DNA of 5,690 bases from CANJBX01 sp041487815 (GTDB taxonomy: Bacteria; Pseudomonadota; Alphaproteobacteria; Rhizobiales; Xanthobacteraceae): the NCBI GenBank assembly GCA_041487815.1, contig JBGPOB010000250.1, positions 1 through 5,690 on the forward strand. The letters run 5' to 3'. Position 1 is the first letter of the stretch, and each line of letters starts with the position of its first letter. The position numbers were made by a program, and so were the translations under genes. Positions 1 through 5,493 of this stretch are shown piece after piece. The notes beneath the pieces are model-generated. The model did not search any database, had not been told where the DNA came from, and worked only from the letters and a program-made list of their open reading frames with translations.

Positions 1-213
1 GGCGAGTTCATAGAACGTATGGCAGTAGTCGATTTCGCGGCCGACGGTGGCATTGTAGGCGCGCTCGCACCAGGTCGCGACCAGGGGAATGCCGAGCGCG
101 TCTTCCCAGAATTTCCGATTTGCCTCCTGATCCTTCACCACGAAGGCATAGTGATGCAGGCGCTGCGGCAGTTGCTTGAGGGCTTTGGTCGTCGGTCGCG
201 CGTGAACGTTCAT
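1..213 (-). CDS. VOC family protein (glyoxalase / extradiol dioxygenase fold), N-terminal part
   Basis: The gene runs off the left edge, leaving 71 N-terminal residues. It starts at an ATG preceded by a very good Shine-Dalgarno (GAGGAGGA, 7 nt away), which fixes the start. After a short polar leader, residues 19-47 read LHHYAFVVKDQEANRKFW then EDALGIPLVAT. This is the usual first beta-alpha-beta unit of the vicinal oxygen chelate fold. H20 or H21 on the first strand and E69 in the HTFYEL strand are in places where VOC enzymes often carry metal ligands (inference). Members include glyoxalases, extradiol ring-cleavage dioxygenases, epimerases and resistance proteins, and the fragment does not separate them. 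Lying 120 nt after a flavin aromatic hydroxylase on the same strand, it could act on the hydroxylated product, for example by ring cleavage. That role is inference; the family call is firm. Confidence 0.85.
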   Translation of the reverse strand, partial: MNVHARPTTKALKQLPQRLHHYAFVVKDQEANRKFWEDALGIPLVATWCERAYNATVGREIDYCHTFYELA

Positions 214-220
214 CGCCGGT

Positions 221-228
221 TCCTCCTC
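221..228 (-). promoter_or_regulatory. Ribosome binding site of the VOC gene
   Basis: Read on the minus strand, GAGGAGGA sits 7 nt before the ATG at 213. It is one of the two strongest Shine-Dalgarno sequences in the window. It supports the chosen start and suggests efficient, independent translation despite the lack of overlap with the upstream hydroxylase gene. Confidence 0.75.
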
Positions 229-333
229 TGACAGGGCGCGTCGCGGAGCGATGCGGCAGACCCTGCAATTTCAATCTTGTCGTGTCGCCGGCCGGTCCGG
301 CCGTTGCGGGCCGTTCGGCGGTTTTGGGTCATT

Positions 334-2034
334 TTAGGCCGATTTGGCTTCCACTCCAACTGGTTCCGCCGGCGCGCGGCGGGTGACGCTCAGCATTGCA
401 ACCGCGCCGCGCACACGATCAATCAGGCCGGCCGTATCGGAGGGCGGCGCGTTGCCGCGCCAGGCGACGTGCCCGTCCGGACGCACCAGCACGAGACGGC
501 GTTCATAGAGCGCCGCGATGTCGGGATCGCCGATTTCGACCACGTCGAGCGGCATCTCGCGCTTGGCGGCCGCCGCGGCCAGCGCATCGCTGTCCGGCGC
601 GCCCGGAAAGCGCAGCAGCGTGAAATTGCGCCCGAACAGATCGAGCGTCGAGCGCCCCTGCGCCAGCCAGGCATGCGGCGCGCGGCAGCCGGGATGGCTG
701 GTCTGGGTGTAGTGGCGCGAATCTTCCGGCTCAGGCGGCAGCGGGCCATCGGGCACCACGATCGGCGAGCCCTCGTAGCGATAGCCAAGGTGGGTGTTGA
801 GTGGATTTTCCCACGCCTGCGCGTTGGAATTCGACAGCCGCCGGCCCAACTCCGCGCGCACGCGATCGCCCTCAGGCGTCGCGTCGGTGACGTGGGGAAC
901 GGGCTTGCGCGAACCGTAGCGCTGGAAATTCAGCATGGCCTCGTCGCATTGGCGAATGCCGACCGGACGCCGCTCGGGTTCGTAACTCTCGATCAGATGC
1001 GCGCCGCCCCAGCCCTCATGCACCGCGGCGAGCTTCCAGCCAAGATCGACCGCATCGCCGATGCCGGTATTCATGCCAAGCCCGCCGTTCGGCGGCGTGA
1101 CATGCACGGCGTCGCCCGCAAGCAGCACGCGGCCGCGCCCATAGTGATCGGCGACGACGCGGCGCCTGATCCAATGCCCGAACTTGACGACTTCGAAAGG
1201 CACATCGCGGCCGATGGCGCGCCGCACCTCGGCCGCCGGGTCGATGGAATCCGGATCGGTATCCGGCTCGCCATGGATCATCAGCCGCCAGAGGTCGTGT
1301 CCGTCGGCGGGCGTCAGGCTCGCCCACGCGCCCTCCGGCCCGACGATGACATAGCGCCCGGCCTTGCCCTTGTCGTGGTGGTTCCAGAGCTCCTTGACGC
1401 GGAACATGACGTTGAAGGAATGGTTGATGATATGGACGCCGCGCATCTCAATGCCGAGCTCTCTGCGCACCATCGAGCCGATGCCGTCGCAGCCGATGAG
1501 ATAGCGCGCGCGCACCTGTTCGGTCTTGCCAGTGGTGTAATCGACAAATTCAGCCACAACGTGGTCGCCGGCATCGCGAAACGCGGTGAGCTGGCAGCGG
1601 TAGCGCAGCGTCACCGAGGCAAAGGCGCGCGCGGTCGCCGCCAGGATCGGGTCGAAAATGAATTGCGGGCAGTGCGCGAACTGCTCGGGGCTGGTCGGAA
1701 ACGGCAGTATGTCCATGAGTGGCGGCATCGGAATGCGGCCGATTTCGTGGTCGTTGAGGCTGGTGACGAAGACATTGTCGAAGGGAAAATCTTCCGGGAA
1801 GCCCCAGTGCTTGACCTTCTCGGCAATGCCCCAGCGCCGGCAGAATTCCACGGTGCGGATTCCGGTCGCAAACATTTTCGCGTCGATTACTTCGCCGTCG
1901 CCCTGCTCGATGAGCAGGCACGGCACGTTGCGCCAGCCCAGTTCGACCGCGAGCGCCAGCCCGACCGGACCGCCGCCGACGATCAAGACGGGAATGTCGC
2001 TCAACCCAGGGGTTTCGCCGGTCGCGTCCGCCAC
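334..2034 (-). CDS. FAD-dependent aromatic hydroxylase (class A flavoprotein monooxygenase, PheA/TfdB/MhpA type)
   Basis: A 566-residue cytoplasmic enzyme expected to use NAD(P)H and O2 to hydroxylate a phenolic or other aromatic ring. Numbered from the GTG at 2034, the ADP-binding Rossmann motif GGGPVG is at residues 20-25 with the ribose-binding acidic residue E43 in LLIEQ. The DG motif (CDG) is at 182-184 and the GD motif (AGDAVHVTPPNGGLGMNTGIGDA) around 306-328. These three motifs in this order define the FAD_binding_3 hydroxylases. The C-terminal part ends with LVRPDGHVAWR (516-526), typical of the thioredoxin-like tail of the phenol hydroxylase subgroup; total length also fits. There is no signal peptide. 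Start choice: the GTG at 2034 has GGAAAGG 6 nt upstream. A TTG at 2004, just before SDIPVLIVGGG, would give 556 residues but has no clear ribosome site. The frame stays open upstream to 2277, but that would overlap the PPOX gene by 118 nt and encode low-complexity Arg-rich sequence, so I reject it. The substrate is unknown. Confidence 0.92.
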   Translation of the reverse strand: MADATGETPGLSDIPVLIVGGGPVGLALAVELGWRNVPCLLIEQGDGEVIDAKMFATGIRTVEFCRRWGIAEKVKHWGFPEDFPFDNVFVTSLNDHEIGRIPMPPLMDILPFPTSPEQFAHCPQFIFDPILAATARAFASVTLRYRCQLTAFRDAGDHVVAEFVDYTTGKTEQVRARYLIGCDGIGSMVRRELGIEMRGVHIINHSFNVMFRVKELWNHHDKGKAGRYVIVGPEGAWASLTPADGHDLWRLMIHGEPDTDPDSIDPAAEVRRAIGRDVPFEVVKFGHWIRRRVVADHYGRGRVLLAGDAVHVTPPNGGLGMNTGIGDAVDLGWKLAAVHEGWGGAHLIESYEPERRPVGIRQCDEAMLNFQRYGSRKPVPHVTDATPEGDRVRAELGRRLSNSNAQAWENPLNTHLGYRYEGSPIVVPDGPLPPEPEDSRHYTQTSHPGCRAPHAWLAQGRSTLDLFGRNFTLLRFPGAPDSDALAAAAAKREMPLDVVEIGDPDIAALYERRLVLVRPDGHVAWRGNAPPSDTAGLIDRVRGAVAMLSVTRRAPAEPVGVEAKSA

Positions 2035-2159
2035 GTCGCGCCTTTCCGGAATCGGTTCTGTTTTCGAGCCGGACAGTCCTATTGGCTCCGCCGGGGCAAT
2101 CCTTCCGGTTGGTGCAATCCTTCCGGTTGGTATTGATGCCGCGCAGTCAACGCCGCAGG
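2035..2159 (-). other. Intergenic leader of the hydroxylase gene
   Basis: This 125-nt gap lies between the PPOX stop and the hydroxylase GTG. It holds the 18-bp tandem duplication (2096-2131) and the GGAAAGG ribosome site (2041-2047). A TTGACT hexamer at 2145-2150 resembles a -35 box but has no acceptable -10 at 16-19 nt. No terminator is visible, so read-through from the PPOX gene is the default assumption. Confidence 0.5.
2096..2131. repeat. Perfect 18-bp tandem duplication (two copies)
   Basis: The unit GCAATCCTTCCGGTTGGT (plus strand) occurs at 2096-2113 and again at 2114-2131 with no mismatch and no gap. On the coding strand each copy reads ACCAACCGGAAGGATTGC and so contains a Shine-Dalgarno-like GGAAGG. 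It lies in the non-coding leader about 60-100 nt upstream of the hydroxylase start. It is probably a recent slippage duplication; any regulatory effect is speculative. Confidence 0.95.
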
Positions 2160-2597
2160 CTATTTGATGGCGAGCGGCGCCCCGTCGAGATCTTCGGCCC
2201 GGTCGACCTTGACGGTGACTCCAAAGCCCTTTTGCTCCGGATCGCGATCCTTCTCGGGCTGGATCATCTTGCCCCAAATCTGTTCGCGCACCGCGCCCGA
2301 TTTATGCAATTGCGCGGTGCCGTAGAAGCGCGCGATGCCGCCCTTCGGCAGTATGCCGGCCTCGCGCAGCTTCGGGTCGCGAAAATAAATAGTGACCTTT
2401 GCTCCATCCTTGAGGCTGGCGTTGGTCGAGCCCTTGCCGCGCTCCCAGAACGCCAAGGTTTGGTCGTCGAGCACCATAAGGCTGCCGCGCGGGGTCACCT
2501 GGGCAAATCCGCTCGGCAGCGATGTCGCGACGAGACAGACGTTCGCCGGAAAGGCGCCATTGATGGGCTGTTGGAGAGGTTTTGGAATGCTGGCCAA
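2160..2597 (-). CDS. Pyridoxamine 5'-phosphate oxidase family protein (FMN-binding split barrel)
   Basis: A small cytoplasmic protein of 145 residues. The N-terminal half shows the pattern of the PPOX-like split-barrel family: residues 18-47 give ANVCLVATSL, then PSGFAQVTPRGSLMVLDDQT, followed by LAFWERGKGSTNASLKDGAKVTIYFRDP at 48-75. That is the strand, P-R-G-S, D-D, strand and then the S-x-N-L turn that in relatives lies close to the FMN phosphate. Most such proteins bind FMN (some bind F420 or heme) and their substrates are often unknown. It is not likely to be the vitamin B6 enzyme PdxH itself, being shorter than usual. Start: I chose the TTG at 2597 because AGGAG at 2605-2609 is 7 nt away. 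The TTG at 2603 is only 1 nt from it, and no in-frame ATG is available. It lies first in the enzyme half, 153 nt after the binding-protein gene. Its role with the hydroxylase is unclear; class A hydroxylases need no flavin reductase partner. Confidence 0.88.
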   Translation of the reverse strand: MASIPKPLQQPINGAFPANVCLVATSLPSGFAQVTPRGSLMVLDDQTLAFWERGKGSTNASLKDGAKVTIYFRDPKLREAGILPKGGIARFYGTAQLHKSGAVREQIWGKMIQPEKDRDPEQKGFGVTVKVDRAEDLDGAPLAIK

Positions 2598-2604
2598 GAT
2601 CAAG

Positions 2605-2609
2605 CTCCT
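2605..2609 (-). promoter_or_regulatory. Ribosome binding site deciding the TTG start of the PPOX gene
   Basis: AGGAG on the minus strand is followed by C, TTG, ATC, TTG. Spacing to the first TTG (2603) is 1 nt, too short, and to the second (2597) 7 nt, which is normal. This is the reason for the shorter 145-residue protein starting with ASIPKP after the initiator. Confidence 0.6.
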
Positions 2610-2626
2610 GTAGGTGTGAATGAACT

Positions 2627-2656
2627 TTGATACGGCCAGCGGCGCTGGCGATTCAA
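2627..2656 (-). promoter_or_regulatory. Candidate sigma-70-like promoter of the enzyme genes
   Basis: On the minus strand TTGAAT (2651-2656) and TATCAA (2627-2632) are 18 nt apart, each matching the consensus at 4 of 6 positions. Transcription would begin near 2620, leaving a short leader with the AGGAG site and then the PPOX TTG. The match is modest, and hexamers of this quality arise by chance. Position just before the gene, after a stem-loop that could end the upstream transcript, makes it more credible. Confidence 0.35.
2635..2649. promoter_or_regulatory. Perfect 7-1-7 inverted repeat, operator-like
   Basis: GCCAGCG, one central G, then CGCTGGC form a perfect dyad that sits wholly between the candidate -35 and -10 boxes. 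A one-base centre cannot make a good RNA hairpin, so a dimeric DNA-binding regulator is the more natural reading. No regulator gene is in the window, so this is inference from geometry only. Confidence 0.35.
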
Positions 2657-2707
2657 GTGCGGTTCCGGCATACGATCGATAAACGGTCGCTGATGGAAGC
2701 CATTGCG

Positions 2708-2732
2708 CCGGCGCCGCGGGAAGCGGCGCCGG
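2708..2732 (-). terminator. GC-rich stem-loop after the binding-protein gene (possible terminator or mRNA-stabilising hairpin)
   Basis: CCGGCGCCGC (2708-2717) and GCGGCGCCGG (2723-2732) pair perfectly over 10 bp around a 5-nt loop, starting 18 nt after the stop codon of the binding protein. No run of U follows on the minus strand (CGCAATGGC instead), so it is not a canonical intrinsic terminator. It may cause leaky termination, or protect the 3' end of the binding-protein message, a common arrangement in ABC importers whose binding protein is made in excess. Confidence 0.5.
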
Positions 2733-2750
2733 GCCTTCGGGTAACAGTGC

Positions 2751-3758
2751 CTACTTGATCCGCTTCGCCGCTTCTTCGACGAAGCTGAGGTCAACGTATT
2801 TCTTGATGTCCATTTTCGCCTTCAGAAATCCAAGTGACTGTTGAACGTCGATGCTGGACTGCAGCGCCGCAACGTCCGGCTTCATGTAAGGGTCACGATA
2901 AAGATCGTTGTTGGTATACATCCAACCCGCGTATGCCGCCTTCGGCAGTTTGCTCACGCGCTCGGCGGTCGTCAGCAATTCGTCACGGTTCTTCGGGTCC
3001 ATCAGGTAGCGCAGCGAAAGGACGGAATCTTCCATGAAGTCCATCATCGCCGCCTTGTTCTTCTGCAGGAAGCCGTCGCGCGCGGCCCAGATGATGAACT
3101 CGGAACGTCCGATCGCGTCCTTCACGGTGAACAGGGTCTTGCCGATCTTGACGAGCTCGGGATTGATCGAGAACGGCAGCACGGCGCTGATGAGGTCCGC
3201 TTTCTTTTCGGCGAGCAGCGCGCGCATGTTCGGGAAGGCCGCTTCGACCACCGTGTAGTCGCGCTTGTCCTCGAGGCCGTGCTTTTTGAGCATGGCGCGC
3301 ATGGCAATGTCGACGGCAGCTCCAGGTCCGACGGTCGCGACGACCTTGCCCTTGACGTCCTCGACCTTGTTGATCGGACCGTCCTTGAGCACCATGAACG
3401 GCGAGGTGTAGTAGCCATCGACGCCTTCCTGCGCTTCGTCGGCGATGACACGCAAGTCCTCCATGCCGGCGTTCTGGATGGCGAGCGCCAGCGAGGAATA
3501 GGCGAGCAACGCGATATCGACTTCGTTAGCCGCCAGTGCCGTGATCATCGGCGGCGTGCCCTGGAAGCGGATCAGCTCGATTTCGTAGGACTTGCCCTTG
3601 TGCCGCAGAATTCCGGGCTTTTCGTAGAGAATGGTCGGCGAGTTCGCAACCGGCACCACCCAGGCGATGCGGATCTTGACCGGTTGTTGCGCCCACGCGG
3701 CGGCAAGCATTAATGGCAGCGCCAGCGCGGCGCTAAGCAGAATTTTCAACAAACGCAT
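2751..3758 (-). CDS. ABC transporter periplasmic substrate-binding protein (SsuA/TauA/NMT1-like)
   Basis: 335 residues. A Sec signal peptide is clear: MRLLK, a hydrophobic stretch (residues 6-22) and an AWA/QQ signal-peptidase site after A23. There is no lipobox cysteine, so the mature protein should be free in the periplasm. The mature part fits the nitrate/sulfonate/taurine binding family: YEIELIRFQGTPPMITALAA then NEVDIALLAYSS (58-89) corresponds to the F-x-G...AL..G.vD segment. VEDVKGKVVATVGPGAAVDIA (132-152) is the usual hinge-domain opening, and AEKKADLISAVLP (183-195) follows. Length is normal. The start is set by GAGGGAGG 5 nt before the ATG; an ATG 21 nt upstream (3779) would put a charged MITREDD ahead of the signal peptide and has no good site. 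It follows the two permeases by 122 nt. The ligand cannot be read from the sequence; hydroxylase neighbours suggest an aromatic or other organic anion (inference). Confidence 0.92.
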   Translation of the reverse strand: MRLLKILLSAALALPLMLAAAWAQQPVKIRIAWVVPVANSPTILYEKPGILRHKGKSYEIELIRFQGTPPMITALAANEVDIALLAYSSLALAIQNAGMEDLRVIADEAQEGVDGYYTSPFMVLKDGPINKVEDVKGKVVATVGPGAAVDIAMRAMLKKHGLEDKRDYTVVEAAFPNMRALLAEKKADLISAVLPFSINPELVKIGKTLFTVKDAIGRSEFIIWAARDGFLQKNKAAMMDFMEDSVLSLRYLMDPKNRDELLTTAERVSKLPKAAYAGWMYTNNDLYRDPYMKPDVAALQSSIDVQQSLGFLKAKMDIKKYVDLSFVEEAAKRIK

Positions 3759-3763
3759 ATCAT

Positions 3764-3771
3764 CCTCCCTC
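3764..3771 (-). promoter_or_regulatory. Strong ribosome binding site of the binding-protein gene
   Basis: GAGGGAGG on the minus strand, 5 nt before the ATG at 3758. It picks that ATG over the in-frame ATG at 3779 and fits the need for high expression of a periplasmic binding protein compared with its permeases. Confidence 0.75.
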
Positions 3772-3780
3772 GTGATCATC

Positions 3781-3799
3781 CCGCCGGTACCTGCGGCGG
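3781..3799 (-). other. Stem-loop in the permease / binding-protein gap
   Basis: CCGCCG (3781-3786) and CGGCGG (3794-3799) pair around a 7-nt loop, 9 nt upstream of the binding-protein ribosome site. A self-complementary CGGGCGCCCG (3801-3810) adjoins it. It may be an RNA processing or stability element that allows higher binding-protein expression, but short GC stems arise easily in such sequence. The remaining 122-nt gap (3759-3880) shows no convincing promoter. Confidence 0.3.
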
Positions 3800-3880
3800 C
3801 CGGGCGCCCGACGAGCGGTAGGCGGCTTTCCCCGTTTGAACGGACGGCACTATCGCGCGTCGACAGCACCTGCGCAACCG

Positions 3881-4729
3881 TCAGGCGGTTGTCGGCTCCA
3901 TCGCTTCTTGGTGCCATACCAGGAGGCGCCGGCGCAGCATGGACATTGCCTTGACCATGGCATAGCCGACGATGGCGATTTCCACGATGCCGGCGAACAC
4001 CCCGAGCGAGTCGGCCATTCGCGACGCCGTCTGCATGCTGCCGCCGACGCCGTATCCGCCCATGGCCATTTCCGTCAAAACCCCGACAATCATCGCGATC
4101 GGCAGCGCCACTTGCAGCCCGGTGAAGATTTGCGGCATTGCGGCCGGCAGGATGATCTCCCACAGCATCGCGCGTTCGCCGGTGCCGAGGTTGCGCGCCG
4201 ACCAGATGATTTCCTTTTCGACACTATAGACCCCGACGATGGTCGCGGTGATCACCGGAAAGATCGTGTTGAAGGCGATCATGGTAATCTTCGACACGTC
4301 GAAGAAGCCAAGCCACAGGACGATGATCGGCAGGAACGCGATCTTCGGGACCGGAAACCCGATCGACACGATCGGATCGAAGAACCAGTTGATCCATCGC
4401 ACTCGCGCCATGGCAAGTCCAAGCACGATGCCAAGCGCCGCAGCGATGACAAAGCCGGCGCTGACGCGCCACAGCGTAAGGCCGACGGCAATGAACAGCT
4501 CGCCCGATGCCGCCTCACTCGCCATGCGTTCGATGACTCGACTGAACGCCGGCAGCGAGAACGGCGTCACCATCCCACTGCGCGAAATCAACTCCCACAA
4601 GATCACGACTGCGATCACAGGCGACCAAGCGACGATCTGCCAGGCGAGCGTTCGCACAAACTCTGGAACTTCGGGCGATCCCGGCGCGCGCGGCGCCGGC
4701 CGCAGCAAGCCCTCGTCTATTCGCGCCAT
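3881..4729 (-). CDS. ABC transporter permease (second inner-membrane subunit)
   Basis: 282 residues with a polar N-terminus (1-25) and about six hydrophobic segments, roughly at 30-49, 84-108, 116-140, 148-170, 203-222 and 244-263. The BPD_transp_1 signature that contacts the ATPase is SARNLGTGERAMLW then EIILPAAMP (177-199), a variant EAA loop with the conserved G and LP spacing. PVPKIAFLPIIVLWLGFFDV (126-145) is typical of the SsuC/TauC/NrtB group. I start at the ATG at 4729, giving a 13-nt overlap with the preceding permease. The frame is open much further upstream (to 4975), but that part is Arg/Gly-rich, lies inside the other permease and has no membrane character. The ribosome site is weak, so translation probably depends on coupling to the upstream gene. 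It is similar to, but clearly different from, the other permease, so the two may form a heterodimeric channel. Confidence 0.92.
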   Translation of the reverse strand: MARIDEGLLRPAPRAPGSPEVPEFVRTLAWQIVAWSPVIAVVILWELISRSGMVTPFSLPAFSRVIERMASEAASGELFIAVGLTLWRVSAGFVIAAALGIVLGLAMARVRWINWFFDPIVSIGFPVPKIAFLPIIVLWLGFFDVSKITMIAFNTIFPVITATIVGVYSVEKEIIWSARNLGTGERAMLWEIILPAAMPQIFTGLQVALPIAMIVGVLTEMAMGGYGVGGSMQTASRMADSLGVFAGIVEIAIVGYAMVKAMSMLRRRLLVWHQEAMEPTTA

Positions 4730-5493
4730 CGCAATACCCGATTGACAATGAGGAGATAGATACGGTCGGCGAACAGCCCCAGCAGCGCCACCACCAGCAC
4801 AACCGCAAACATGGCGTCGTAGTTGCCGCCGTCGCCGAGGAAGCCGATCAGGTAGCCGAGCCCCTTGCGCGCCACGATCAGCTCGGAACTCACCAGCAGA
4901 ATGAACGACAGCGCCAGCGCCGTGCGAATGCCGTTGAGCAGTTCCGGCAGCGCGCTCGGCACCACCACGTCCCACAGCGTCTGCAGGCGGCTAGCGCCAA
5001 GGCTGCGCGCCGACCAGATCAGCGTCTGCTCGGCGCCGCGTGCGCCGTTGAACGCGCCGATCGTCACCGGCAGCATGCAGCCGAGAAAGATCAAGAGGAT
5101 TTTCGACGTATCGCCGAAGCCGAGCCACAGCGCCGTCACCGGGATCAGCGCCGATTTCGGCAGCGGATAGAAGATTTCGACGATCGGACTCATGACGTAG
5201 CGGATCGCTCGCCACCAGGCCATCGCGATGCCGAGACCGCCGCCGATGACGACGGCGATCAACAGACCCACGCCGCCGCGATAGAGCGAGGAGCCGGTGT
5301 TGTCCCAGAACTCCGCAGTGATCACGAGATCATAACCCGACGCCAGCACGCCGGAGAGCGGCGGCAACACCGCGGTCGAGACCCAATCGAAGTCGTTCGC
5401 CGCCTGCCACAGCACGAGCAGCAGCAGGATCGGCGTGTAGCGGAGGAACGCGTTCGCCACCGCCGGCAAGGCGCGGGTCCGCGCAACCGTCAT
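4717..5493 (-). CDS. ABC transporter permease (first inner-membrane subunit, SsuC/TauC-like)
   Basis: 258 residues with about six membrane segments, near residues 18-32, 73-93, 105-124, 131-149, 190-207 and 228-249. Residues 111-130 (LPKSALIPVTALWLGFGDTS) are characteristic of sulfonate/taurine/nitrate permeases. The ATPase-coupling loop is SARSLGASRLQTLW then DVVVPSALPE (161-184). Length is normal for the family. The ATG overlaps the stop of the ATPase gene in an ATGA arrangement (5490-5493), a standard sign of coupled translation, and G-rich sequence before it can serve as ribosome site. It passes substrate released by the periplasmic binding protein across the inner membrane. Substrate specificity is not visible. 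Confidence 0.94.
   Translation of the reverse strand: MTVARTRALPAVANAFLRYTPILLLLVLWQAANDFDWVSTAVLPPLSGVLASGYDLVITAEFWDNTGSSLYRGGVGLLIAVVIGGGLGIAMAWWRAIRYVMSPIVEIFYPLPKSALIPVTALWLGFGDTSKILLIFLGCMLPVTIGAFNGARGAEQTLIWSARSLGASRLQTLWDVVVPSALPELLNGIRTALALSFILLVSSELIVARKGLGYLIGFLGDGGNYDAMFAVVLVVALLGLFADRIYLLIVNRVLRWRE

Noticed and set aside
289..303. Dyad CGGCCGG-T-CCGGCCG between the hydroxylase and VOC genes, considered as an operator or terminator
   Set aside because: It lies in a low-complexity CGG/CCG-rich stretch, has a one-base centre, no U-tract follows, and no promoter hexamers flank it. I see nothing else notable in this 120-nt gap apart from the ribosome site.
2065..2090. Interrupted inverted repeat GAGCC...GGCTC with an inner GGAC-A-GTCC
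   Set aside because: Stems are only 4-5 bp and the loop is poor; not distinguishable from chance at this base composition.
277..2136. A 619-codon open frame on the plus strand opposite the hydroxylase
   Set aside because: It mirrors a gene with convincing FAD motifs. Its protein is Arg/Ala/His-rich with no recognisable domain, as expected for an antisense frame in GC-rich codon-biased DNA.
2145..2150. TTGACT as a -35 box for a separate hydroxylase promoter
   Set aside because: At 16-19 nt downstream the sequence is ACCGGAAG-like, with no resemblance to a -10 element.
2841..3713. A 290-codon plus-strand open frame opposite the binding-protein gene
   Set aside because: Composition is His/Arg/Asp-rich without domain pattern, and the opposite strand encodes a clear signal peptide and binding-protein family features.
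3759..4163. N-terminal extension of the binding protein to ATGs at 3779 or 4163
   Set aside because: Either extension would bury the signal peptide; the ATG at 3758 has an excellent ribosome site.
3836..4759. A 307-codon plus-strand open frame opposite the second permease
   Set aside because: Very rich in His, Asp and Arg, the typical antisense of hydrophobic membrane segments; no ribosome site or domain.
4730..4975. N-terminal extension of the second permease to an upstream ATG
   Set aside because: The extra 82 residues are Arg/Gly-rich, lie inside the first permease gene in another frame, and have no family precedent; the ATG at 4729 gives a normal-length permease.
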